Shown piece after piece: positions 54,462-64,000 of a DNA stretch of 64,000 bases. The translations under genes and the position numbers were made by a program. Source of the stretch: Xylogone sp. PMI_703 (taxonomy: Eukaryota > Ascomycota > Leotiomycetes); the NCBI GenBank assembly GCA_021399445.1, contig JAJTUQ010000002.1, positions 4,402,001 to 4,466,000 on the forward strand. The letters run 5' to 3'. The notes under the pieces are model-generated. The model worked only from the letters and a program-made list of their open reading frames with translations, made no database searches and was not told where the DNA came from. How positions within the stretch are numbered: position 1 is the first letter of the stretch; each line of letters begins with the position of its first letter.

Positions 54462-54964
54462 TTTCGCTCTGTTAATATTGATATTAATCTTTCCAAGTTT
54501 TTTACTCTTGTTAGAATCTGGAGAGGAAAACGCAAGGAGAATTGCTGGCTTTATAAGCAACATAAACATGGGTGCAGAATTGATAAGCCCTTGGTTGTGG
54601 GGGTTACCTGAAGGAACAGGATAGCCCATTTTTACAGCGTGTGTTTGTTTCCATTAGATGATAGTGACTAAAGTTTTACTCAATGAGAATGTCAGATTAC
54701 TCAATTATATTATATACATGGTTAATTACCTGTAACCATTGATGGAGCATTCCTAAGCAGATGATGATAAAGAAGATGATGAGGAATCAGGGGCACACTG
54801 TAGTCTCTCTTGCAGGTATAAATTCAACAAGATATCCAGTGCTATCTTCATCTTCTTTGACAAGAAACATCAAGCATTATACTCCATCATCTTTCAATAC
54901 AGACACATTAAGTACGTGTATCCTCACTGTTAAAAAACAGAGGTTAACTTGACTCTTAGTCAAT
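54462..54964. promoter_or_regulatory. Bidirectional promoter of two small secreted proteins
   Basis: 503 bp between divergent starts. It likely drives both genes; no specific site was assigned. Confidence 0.5.
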
Positions 54965-55171
54965 ATGAAGTTCGGATACTCCATTGCATACGCTGCCCTT
55001 TTCTTGGGGATGGTATCTGCGGCAGCGATACCATCAAACGCAGAAAGGGACTCGAATCTGATTGAGATGAGGAAGGAAGACTGCACCTTATACAGCTGCA
55101 GAAGAGATCTGCCCGAACCAGTGTTAGAGAGGGAGGAAGACTGTACTTTGTACAGTTGCAGAAAGGCTTAA
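54965..55171 (+). CDS. Secreted repeat peptide precursor (KEP/RiPP-like)
   Basis: 68 residues. The signal peptide MKFGYSIAYAALFLGMVSAA precedes a short acidic pro-region and two copies of EDCTLYSCR spaced exactly 20 residues apart (55076-55102, 55136-55162). The copies are bordered by basic pairs: RK before the first, RR after it, and RK after the second. Within DCTLYSC the two copies differ at four nucleotides, all synonymous, which argues for selection on the peptide. The layout resembles Kex2-processed repeat proteins, from which dikaritin RiPPs and alpha-type pheromones are cut. Cys and Tyr side chains are plausible crosslink sites. The family was not recognised and the cyclised product is conjecture. 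A UstYa-type oxidase gene lies about 5 kb away. Confidence 0.75.
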   Translation: MKFGYSIAYAALFLGMVSAAAIPSNAERDSNLIEMRKEDCTLYSCRRDLPEPVLEREEDCTLYSCRKA

Positions 55172-56011
55172 GCAGAAGATGAACCTGGCCTCAGACTGCA
55201 TTTGCTTACAAGGCGGGCAGTGATCGTGGTAACAGATTATCAGACACTTTGCAAAGAATTTTATGTTCAAGAATAAAAGTCGTTGAGTACTGGCTGAACC
55301 AGATGTTGCGCAGTCCTCGTGGATGTTAGGAGCAAGTTTAAGGATCTACCGGAGGGTTTTTGTTTTTGAAGCTTTTGAAGCTTTTGATCATCCATTAGTA
55401 TATAACTACAAACTTTCGTTCAAGAAAAGAAATACAAGAGACTGTGTCTTTGTTTGCAAGTAACACTTGTACTTAAGATCTTCGTACCTCAATCAATATA
55501 CGTGATACCTCCCGTAAATATTGGGACCATTGCGTACGATTAGTTACCGCCTTTCCGAGCGGACCGGCACGAGGATACTTAGATATACCTTCAAGTTCTT
55601 CTGGGGGCCCAACTCCCGCCCTTGAAAAGATGAGCATTAAGATCCCATTAAGACGTAGATATGAAGATAAGATGGGAAGATCAGACACAGGGGTCCAATA
55701 TAGTATAGCATTACTTATAATTTCAATCCATCCATGCTAACATCAGACACTTCCTCTTAATACTACACACGCTTCTCTTTACTTTCTCACTATATATGTT
55801 ATTATGGACGTTGGATATAACAATAAGATTCCTGTATCTATGAAGGACGGAAGCCATTATCGCACGCTATATAAAGACCCAGATTTTAAACCCCGTATAC
55901 ACAGTGGATATAATAATATAAAGCTTGTCACTTCCGCTGCTCATCACAAAATAGGTATTAGTATATATGAAACCACAAACTTCCCCCTCCAGCTGCTTAG
56001 TATAATCAAGC
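55172..56011. other. Intergenic region
   Basis: Holds the 3' UTR of the repeat peptide gene and the ORC6 3' end. A short direct duplication TTTTTGAAGCTTTTGAAGCT is visible near 55360-55385. No gene was seen. Confidence 0.5.
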
Positions 56012-57478
56012 TCACCCCTCAGAGACATCCATCTCCATCCCCTCGTCTTGCAACTGCTGCTGCTGCTCACCCTCAATCTCCTCAATCCTCGCCATGATCT
56101 TCTCCTTCCAAATCGCGTACTCCCTCCTCTTCGCCTCCGTAAGACAATGTATCCTATCATTAATCATAGTTCCCAACCCACCACTCAGGACATCCTCGTC
56201 TTTGAACCCCCCATCTTCATTACCCTCGCCATCTTCTTCTCCTTCCAGTAGCTCATCCTTCCCTCCCCCATCTAGATCCTGCCCCGCCGAGCCCTCCTCG
56301 ATATTAGTGAACCAATCCAGCGTTAGCCATCCCGAGGAGTTGATCTCTAATAACCACGCATCCACATCCTTTGGTCCGATGGGTTCCCAACCATGCCAGT
56401 TCTTCTCCTCGTCTTGGTCCTCGCTTTTTCCTTTCCCTTTCCCTTCCTTACTCAATGCACCAGCAGTAGCAGAAGCAGAAGACCTCCCACCAACCCTCTC
56501 CAAAACCCACTCATCATCTCGAATCTGCTTCCCCAGAACATCCAACACCGCCTTCCTCTCCCGCGTATAAGCCTTCCCATCCGTCGCCGTGCCCCTCAGC
56601 CGCGTGGTAACAAAGAACCAAATCGCAGCCACCAGCGCAGGGATCTTCTCCTTCCCCTTCATCATCCTCGTCCCTCGTCCCTCATCCGCCTCATCGTCGC
56701 CGTCCCCGTCGCCATCCTCACCCGGTCGAGGCCCCGGCGTGGGCATCGTTAGCACGGTCTCCACCCCTGCGAGAACATGTGGGATCGCTCTCCGGGTGTG
56801 CAGTTTTCGACACATGAGCCTCACGCAGGGCGCGATCCAGGGGGGCACGGCGGCGGATTTCTCGGCCGCGGTTTTGTATTTAAGGCTGGATCGGGGGGTG
56901 CGGATGGGTACTGTGGTGTGTAGGGTGGGCATTGTCCGGGCGCGCTTGATTGTTGGGGAGCCATCTTCTGTTACGGTGGTGGTCTTCCTGGAGGGTGTGC
57001 TTTGGAGGTTGCGTTTGTGGGATTGGGGGGTTGCTGTGGATGTGGATGTTGATGTTGTTTTTGATTTTGAGCGTGGTGTGTTGGCGGTGCTTCTTGAGGT
57101 GGTGCTGAGGAGGTTGTCGAAGTGGTTGTAGAGCCTTGTGTAGATTCTTGGTGGGAGGGAAGGTCGGGGTTCGATTTTGGGGAGGTTGAGACTCGTTTTT
57201 AATCTATGTTTCCGTCCTCAAGAAGTCAGTGGAATGAATGTGAATGTGTTATGGACGAGGTGTTTTCGTCTGCACACTATATTGATAAATGCGTACCTTT
57301 CACATGCTATATTCGCGCAGACATATATCCTGGATGACTCCTCCTCCTGTCTCAACGAACTGGCTTTAACTCGTGATTGTGCGAGGAGTGAGTTGGTGAG
57401 GTCTCGCAGCTCTTGTGGCAGTGGACCATTATGTCTCGGGATGAGGTTGCTGAGCGCCGTCTCGACCAGGCTATTCAT
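56012..57478 (-). CDS. ORC6: ORC6, origin recognition complex subunit 6
   Basis: Two exons (57478-57297, 57203-56012; intron 93 nt) give 457 residues. The N-terminus MNSLVETALSNLIPRHNGPLP leads to the TFIIB-like helical repeat (ASSLRQEEESSRIYVCANIA), and the intron falls inside CER-LKTSLNLPKIEPRPSLPPRIY, a conserved position. The second helical half has VPPWIAPCVRLMCRKL and IPHVLAGVETVL. The C-terminus is Asp/Glu/Gly-rich with HGWEPIGPKDVDAWLLEINS and a final charged helix. Family knowledge: Orc6 helps ORC load the MCM helicase at replication origins. ATG 57478 was chosen because it gives the family N-terminus; ATG 57529 would add 17 residues. Confidence 0.93.
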
Positions 57479-57925
57479 CTGGACGTCTCTGTATTGTTTC
57501 TCTCTCTCTTCTCTCGTTCCCAGATACACACGCAGAAAATCTATCTCAATTGAACCTGTTCTGTCCGTTGCGTTGAAATTATCACTTCACTCCATACATA
57601 TCCCAACAGTTAATCTGCAGCAGTTTAAAAAACCCACAGCCTCGCCAATTGACCGCGGTGCCTGAATCCCCCTAACGCGCCACCCCTGTCCCATCTTGCA
57701 TCACAATCCGCTATCAACGGGAAGCTCCAGCCCCAGGCTTAACTAACGCCCCTGAAGTGAAACCGTAATCCGATAACTCTTAACTTCCAAGATAGAACCT
57801 CTGTTGCTCACCTTTCCCAGCTCTCCAAGCTTTTGTACTGCCTAAATTCTAAGATCAATTTCTTCTCCTCTTGTATTTTGTACATCTTTTTTTAGAAACT
57901 AGATTTCTCTCTTCTCTTCGAGATA
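57479..57925. promoter_or_regulatory. Bidirectional promoter ORC6 / EF-hand protein
   Basis: 447 bp between divergent starts, CT-rich near the EF-hand gene (57850-57925). No specific site assigned. Confidence 0.55.
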
Positions 57926-58783
57926 ATGGCTCCCAGCGCAAGGATAGCGGGCATTTACGCCGCCTTTTCAATCGCAATGGCAACTCTCGTAGCCGCGCAC
58001 GGAGGAGGATCACATCAGAAGCCACTAGAAGTTGATCCCGATGCAGATTGGGCCACAAGACACATGGCAGGTAAGACAAAACTCCTCCACATTTTGCAAA
58101 ATACAATCCCCCAATTGACTAAACACTAACACTTCTAAAATCTAGAGGAACACCACATCGCCAACTTCGACGCCCCCTCCTTCTTCACCCTCCACGACTT
58201 CGACAACAACGGCGTCTGGGACGCCGACGAGATCCTCAAGTTCTACGGCATGGAAGACGAGACCGCCAAGGACGTGCCGAAGGCCAAGCGCGACGAGATC
58301 GTGCGGGAGGTCATGGGCATGATAGACCACAATGGCAACGGGCAGATTACGATGGCGGAGTGGATGAGCTTCTGTACAGGGAATAACGGGCAGGGACCGA
58401 AGGGCGTGTTACCTGACTTTGGCACCGGGCCGGGCCATCATTGGGATTTGGAGACGGAGTATGAGATTCATCATTGGGAGAAGTAAGTTTGTCCCTTCCC
58501 TTCCCTTCCCTTCCCTTCCCTCTTCTCTTCTTGCTTTCTGTATTCCCTTGACTTTTTTCTTTACGTGAATAATTCTATCAGGGTCAGATGAGATAAGCTA
58601 ACTGACACTTCAAATAAAAGGTACCACGACGAGAACACTAAATTAGAAGACCTCACCCACCCCGAAGATATAGAACACTTCCGCAAACACGATGAGCTCG
58701 AAGCTCAAGCTGAGGCGCAGGCGAACTTGGATAGACAAGCCATTGTGGAGCAGAACATCCCCGAGAAGTTCCGGAGAAATTAA
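57926..58783 (+). CDS. Secretory-pathway EF-hand protein (Ssp120/nucleobindin-like)
   Basis: Three exons (57926-58070, 58146-58482, 58621-58783) give 214 residues. Residues 1-24 form a signal peptide ending VAAHGGGSHQ. Two EF-hand loops are clear: DFDNNGVWDADEI and DHNGNGQITMAEW, each with Asp/Asn at calcium-binding positions. A charged helical tail (HPEDIEHFRKHDELEAQAEA) follows. This combination matches yeast Ssp120 and the nucleobindin-like fungal proteins, which act in ER-Golgi cargo transport. Calcium binding is inferred from the loops. Intron 2 starts with a CCCTT microsatellite. Confidence 0.88.
58493..58520. repeat. CCCTT microsatellite in intron 2
   Basis: About five and a half CCCTT units just after the splice donor. 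Length variation is likely between strains. Confidence 0.85.
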
Positions 58784-59090
58784 CGAGTTGAAATCCACTG
58801 CATTTCGATCGGGTATGAAACTTGTAGCAGTCCTGAGTTGGGCCTGACTACAAATTTCTTGTTTTATGTATAGACATACGAAATTTTTAATGTTCTGTAA
58901 TTATGAAATGAAGATGTTGACGAGCTTGGAGCGGAGAAGGGATCATATAACAACGTGTGGGTTAGATATTGTAATATGTATGGTAGAGTTAGGTATGGGT
59001 TACTTCATCTGTTGGTCTATAACCGTGGTGCAGAAATAGACATAAGAGAAACACTAGGCATATGTCACTTAGATCATCCATGCTAGCTTA

Positions 59091-59517
59091 ACGTATTTCC
59101 CTGTTAGCCGGGCCACCCTATTAGACGGGCCACCGAAATTTACCGCAAAATCGATGAAATTCAACCCTTGATATCTCAACAAACATGGAATTATGAAAGA
59201 TAATATCTTGCCAATTTATTAATTATTAGAATTAAACCTTGAATATCCGGTTATTTTGTTTTTGAAACGTTTGTAATGTAGTTGACTTACAATTTGGACC
59301 TGTAATTCAAGGTCATTTTATTGCAGAACATAAACCACAGATACTGGCTGTGTCAAAATTTGTATACATATCAATTATCAACTAAATATATGAATAACAA
59401 AATTTGATCAAATATGGTTCCGTGGTTGTTGAGATATTACGGATTGGATTTCCTCGATTTTGCGGTAAATTTCGGTGGCCCGTCTAATAGGGTGGCCCGG
59501 CTAACAGGGAAACACGT
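59091..59517. mobile_element. 427-bp MITE with about 98-bp inverted repeats
   Basis: Ends begin ACGTATTTCCCTGTTAGCCG (left) and ACGTGTTTCCCTGTTAGCCG (right, reverse complement). The match runs for about 98 bp with roughly nine mismatches, through CCCTATTAGACGGGCCACCG and CTCAACAA. TA is duplicated at 59089-59090 and 59518-59519. The centre is AT-rich and carries no transposase. This is a non-autonomous element of the TA-inserting superfamily, lying between the 3' ends of two convergent genes. Its ends share only a GTTAGCCGG-like motif with the pogo element at 51580, so another transposase probably mobilised it. Confidence 0.92.
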
Positions 59518-60143
59518 TAGTCTTGCCCTGCTTGACAATCTTAACTACTTATCAGATTATCAAGTAAAACGAAATTCAGTAACTATCTCGGACAGCACAA
59601 TAGACACTTCGCAAATACAGATAATATTATCGTTTATATGAATATGATATTGGATGACATGTTTTACGCTAAGATCTATCTCATCCAAACCCCTCGAACA
59701 CGAGCTAAACCACCCCAAATTTCTCAAAAGAAGTGGATATACTACTAAACAAAATAAACAAAAGATAAGAAAAAACTAGATTTGCAACAAACACCTAAAT
59801 TTTTGCCCCAATTTCACATACATATATCGGGTCGAGGAGGTTTGTTCACAGCATATGGCTAAGGCGGGGAAGAGAGGAAGGGGCAAAAAATACAACAAAA
59901 AAGACTAAGCAGACAGCAGCAGTAAACAGTAGGTGGTGAAAAGATCAGGGTAACAAGGAAAATCATCCGCCAGTGAACGCCAGGAAAAACAACAATCAGG
60001 GGATGCCAGACGAACAAAAAAGCAAAAGCAGCCCGTTGTAAAACTTAACGCGTTTCATGGGAGTTCCCATTTCTCCCCATCTTCCATTCCGTTTTATATT
60101 TTCCCGTCAAGTTTTCTTTTTTTGTTTTTAGGCTAAGGCTTCT
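59518..60143. other. Convergent intergenic region
   Basis: AT-rich, probably the 3' UTR of the DENN-domain gene. No gene seen. The 307 bp before the MITE (58784-59090) is likewise the 3' UTR of the EF-hand gene. Confidence 0.6.
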
Positions 60144-63100
60144 TCAGTGTCCTCCAAGAGCACTAATTCTGGCACCAGCAGGCCTGTGAATCAATCCTGG
60201 CTTCGTAACAGGTTCAACAGGGTGGAGCTCGCTCTCACTTCGTCCCTCCAACTCCTCGTCACTATCCTCCACAATCTTGGTGGGGATATCATTGCCAATG
60301 TTGTACTGCTGGCTGCTGCGTTCTGGAGTTGTAGCAGAACTGGAAACGGACATCGAAGTGCTTGATCGGTGAATCAAATCCGGCGTCGGGGGAACACTCG
60401 ACGTGCGGCCGTGGGGGTGAAGCATACTTTCATCTCCGGCTTCTGAACCTTGCGCCGAGTAGTCTTTACCGTCGTCACTTGTGCCCGTGAGCGCTGAGAG
60501 AGTACTCCCTCGGTTAGTTTCACGCTCACGCTCACGCTCGCGGGCACGGTTGAAGGCAAGCTCCTCAGCCTCGACTTCGGCGTCGTGGGCGAGTTGCAAA
60601 CCTTCGACAGCTGCAGCACACTGCTCGCTGATATTGCGAATAATGTGGGCAATAGCATCTGTCTTATCCTTCAAGTGACGGTCGGCAACATCAATGATGC
60701 TGGCTTGACTAAACCGCTTGCTGTTACGGATATTGGCAATGAGACGGGCTTCCATTTCAGGGTTCATGTCTTCGCCATTCTGCTTGGAGAGTCTGTAGGC
60801 CCGGATGGCAGCACGATCGAAGCCATTCTTAGTCTCTCCCTCTGTCTTGCCATCATCCTCAAGTTCTAGCTGGCTAAGCTCCTCCTCAAAGCCACGTTCA
60901 ATATCTTCTGCAAGCTCGGGGCTCTTGCTGAGAGAGCGAACAATGTGCTCCATGTGATGAGTTTGGCCAGTAATCAAACTGCGCAAATGGAGCACGACAC
61001 GCTGAGCTTCATCACGTTGTCGGAGGATAGTCATGTTGGTATGTTGTAGTGCTGCAAGTTCCTTCTTGTTCCTCTTTCTCTCCCTCTCAAGCTCTTCAGC
61101 GATCTCCTGCTGGAGAACAAGAGCCTCAAGAGCATCGTCACGCTGTTTCTCTGTACCAGATAAACGAACGGTAAGACGGGCTGCATCATCCTTCTGCTGG
61201 TCAATAAGACCAGTGAGGCGTCTGTTCTCACGCTTGTGATTCTCAATCTTGACTTTGAGCTCTTGTGTCTCCTTGGTAAGCTGCTCAGCGAAGGCCTGGA
61301 ATTTGAGGAACTAGATATTATGTCAGTAAAAAAACATAACTCCTATCATTCTGTCCTGAATAGTTCGTACCTGTTGCTTCCAACTCTCAAGCTCTTCGAC
61401 GAGAAAGTTATTCCTCTTCGTGACTTTACCAAGCTCGGTATCCATACGGCCCTTAAGATTAATGAAATCTTGCCAGGCTTCAAGGGCGTCTCTTGAGTAC
61501 TGGTTGCGTTCTCTCACAATCTCGTTCAAATGTCTCATGGAAACCTTAGTCATGAGAGGTTTCTTGACTGAGCCACCGAACACGGCCTTCATGCCGGTAT
61601 TCCGTCCCTATATACTTGCATTAGCGATCTGAATTTAAAACACATATACAGTGTCTCTCTGATTATTAAATGGGGAAAGAGTTATAACATACCATCTTCT
61701 CGCAAACATGGTCCATGACAGCCATGACAGCATCTTGATTCCACCACTCAGGGTCCTGGATGGACTCTACCTCACCACGCATTACGATAATCTGACCAGC
61801 GGGGACCAATTTTCCACCACCGTATGCTGATCGGAGATGTTGTGGCACACCGGAAGGCGTGACATCTCCATTCAATGCTTGTGTCAGACGGTTAACCATT
61901 TTAGTTCGTTGACCGGCTGTAAGGGCAGATGGTGGGCTGGAGGTCAAGACGAAGTTGCGGTCCAGGTCGATGACCAAAGCGTCATTAGGAGCTGTGAAAA
62001 GAGATCGGCATTCAGCTGTGATACCAAGTATATATGGACCAGGCTCCTGGACGAGCTCATTTGCGTGTCTCGCATGGACTACGGGAACATATAGACCGCT
62101 CCACTCGTAGACACGGACGCAGTAACGAATGGTTTCTGAAGCCATAGTCAACATAGCTGGGTAGTGGCTGACGAAGATGATTCGGCGTGTGGGGGACAAT
62201 GCCGCCTCAATAACACCAACTATGTTGGGAATTGACAAGCAAGAAAACAAGGGCCACATAGCAAAGTTCTGGAAACCAGTCGGCGAAGAGGGGAATTGAT
62301 AGCAAAGAGCATAATCCTTCATATCAATTCGCACAAGATCGTTCAATCTCGGAGCTGGAAAACTGAGAATGCGAGAGACTTCCTCAGCGTGGAACAAGTT
62401 AGTGGCCTTGTTCCAGTGAATCCACATGCCTCGCAAGTAATCGCCCAAAAGGTTGTACAGAGGGTATCTGGAAAGGAATGACAAGCAGTAGGGAATCCAG
62501 TAAGTCTCATCGGGCGAATCGTAGAAGTCGGTTTCGGTCCTTCGGCGGAGGTCTCGAATCGTCTCAGCACGTTTCTCATCTGCTCTCGACCAGACACGCA
62601 GAGCGATACCGTACAGCGTATGAGATGAATCCTGTTGAAGAACGAAGGAGTGGTGCACGCAGTGTGGCTGGCTGCGACCAGTACAGATCTCTACATCGTG
62701 AGGGAAGCAAGCCTAAAAAATAGTCAATATCAGGATATCATCATACTCATCCCTCTCGTTTGCAGTGGAAAATGGAATGTTAGCTTACCCTCATGGCAGA
62801 ATGCAGAGCTCTAGCTATCTCATTATCTTGTTCCAGTCTAGGACTGCTTCCAAGGATCTCAGGAAGCCAGAACTGAGGAACCGCGCCCTTCATGTGACCA
62901 ATCTTTCCTTGCACTGGAGGTGGAGCTTTTACCCACTGCGATGGTTCTCGGCCAACACCGCACACCATGTAGGCATGAGTGAGGGTTTTCGGGGTCCGCT
63001 GTTGGGGCTTGATGGCCAGAGTGGATGACATAGGCTGAGTGATGCGCGAGTGCAAAGAAGATGTCCGGCTCGGAATCATCAGATTCTGTTCGCTCTGGTC

Positions 63101-63178
63101 GCGGGTGCCCGGACGAGCATCGCGATCACTCGTCTTGGGGCGAACGAAGGAGGCATGGCTGTTCAGTGAGGGTCCCAT
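60144..63178 (-). CDS. DENN-domain protein, putative Rab guanine-nucleotide exchange factor
   Basis: Four exons (63178-62789, 62712-61693, 61607-61371, 61310-60144), all phase 0, give 937 residues. The upstream DENN part begins LTHAYMVCGVGREPSQWVK and continues with HTLYGIALRVWSRADEKRAE and YCLSFLSRYPLYNLLGDYLR. The central DENN part has FQNFAMWPLFSCLSIPNIVG, LSPTRRIIFVSHYPAMLTMA and GLYVPVVH. A coiled-coil region follows (exons 3-4) and a Ser-rich tail ends RPAGARISALGGH. Family knowledge: DENN proteins activate Rab GTPases in membrane traffic; the Rab partner is unknown here. ATG 63178 is the first in frame. Confidence 0.9.
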
Positions 63179-64000
63179 GATTGTAGATTTCTAACGGTTC
63201 GTGCGCGTGTCGTGAAAGGTCTCCAGGGAAAATTCCAGTTCCAAGATATTATACTGCTGAATATACCCGATATTGTCGTTGTATTTTCTTCCCCCTTAAA
63301 GCTGTGATCTCTTCACCAGGAGCGACGAGGGGAGAAGCAGAAATGGATATCAACGATCAACACAGTTGACCGAGTTTGAAGAGGGGACAATGGCCCGATT
63401 GTGATGATGCCGAAAGGGATTTGTCGACGGACGGGAGGAATCAGAAAGAAGATGGAGGGTCCGGGTACGGTCTCAGCTTTTGTCGTCAGGGCCCAGCTGG
63501 GAGCAGCTCTCCGAGACACCGAAGGGAGTGTGTAGCGAACGGAAGCGTGGTCGAAGGCACGAGCGAAAAGGAGACAGGCGACAGGAGCGACAACAGCAAC
63601 AGGAGCAATTGGTTGCCGTCGAAAGGAGTCGAAAGTCAATCACCGCTACGAAGAGCCACGGCGACGCAGGTGCGAGATGCAGAGAATGCAATCGCGGGAG
63701 TGAAGGGAAAGGAAGAAGAGAAAAGAAAGAGAGACCCGGGTTAGAGAGCGAGAGGGAAAGGGAGGCAACAAAGGCACAGAATGAGAGGGAGAGAATGAGA
63801 GACTGGCAGAGGCTGGAAGGGTTTGGAGGGCGTCGTGCAGCGCGAGGGATTGGCCGGTGCTGGGCGGGAGAGCCCCCAGGCCCAAGGGAGGAAGGTGCCG
63901 CACACTATTTTGCATTAGCGAGTGTTAGCGAGCAAGCTAGCGCAGCCGAAGCGATGTGCAAGGAGTGCAGCTCAGGTCGGCCAGGGGGCAGCCCAAAGCA
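63179..64000. other. Promoter region of the DENN-domain gene
   Basis: GC-balanced and purine-rich on the plus strand (63700-63830). Overlapping low-complexity open frames on both strands; no gene supported up to the window edge. Confidence 0.5.

Overview
The window is nuclear DNA from a filamentous ascomycete (Pezizomycotina; a Leotiomycete-like fungus is possible, but the class cannot be fixed from this sequence). The reasons are short GT..AG introns of about 50-80 nt, CT-rich promoters, and a typical filamentous-fungal gene set: a CRH-type cell-wall transglycosylase, ALG2, a Cdc11/SnaD septation scaffold, KCS1, EME1, ORC6, a long coiled-coil kinesin and a DENN-domain protein. It also carries fungal NLR, UstYa-family and Fot1/pogo genes. 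I joined exons by hand by following splice sites and reading phase; each multi-exon model below keeps frame.

Layout. From 3 to 28 kb lies a housekeeping block: GH16/CBM18 transglycosylase (+), ALG2 (-), peroxisomal crotonase (+), Cdc11-like leucine-rich scaffold (-), a large disordered protein of unknown function (+), KCS1-like inositol phosphate kinase (+), EME1 (+) and a HTD2-like hot-dog dehydratase (-). From 29.4 to 35.5 kb lies an innate-immunity type locus. It holds a NACHT-WD40 NLR (-) and, divergently across 348 bp, a small protein with a HeLo-like N-terminus ending in two amyloid-type repeats (+). The first NLR exon, too short for an ordinary ORF scan, encodes one further copy of the same repeat at the receptor N-terminus. 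Remnants of one or two paralogous repeat genes follow downstream. This is the arrangement of the Podospora NWD2/HET-S and HELLF amyloid-signalling pairs and is the most striking system in the window.

From 36.7 to 42.9 kb is the kinesin. From 43 to 56 kb is an accessory stretch poor in recognisable genes: about 5.9 kb with no convincing gene, a UstYa/DUF3328 oxidase, a 49-residue secreted peptide, an apparently intact 1,880-bp pogo-like DNA transposon with 39-bp inverted repeats and TA duplication, and a divergent pair of small secreted proteins. One of that pair repeats an EDCTLYSCR unit twice and looks like a processed-peptide (KEP/RiPP-type) precursor. From 56 to 63.2 kb the window returns to conserved genes: ORC6 (-), a secreted EF-hand protein of the Ssp120 type (+), a 427-bp MITE with long inverted repeats, and a DENN-domain Rab-GEF candidate (-).

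No rRNA, tRNA or CRISPR array was found. All family assignments are from recognition of motifs, without database searches.
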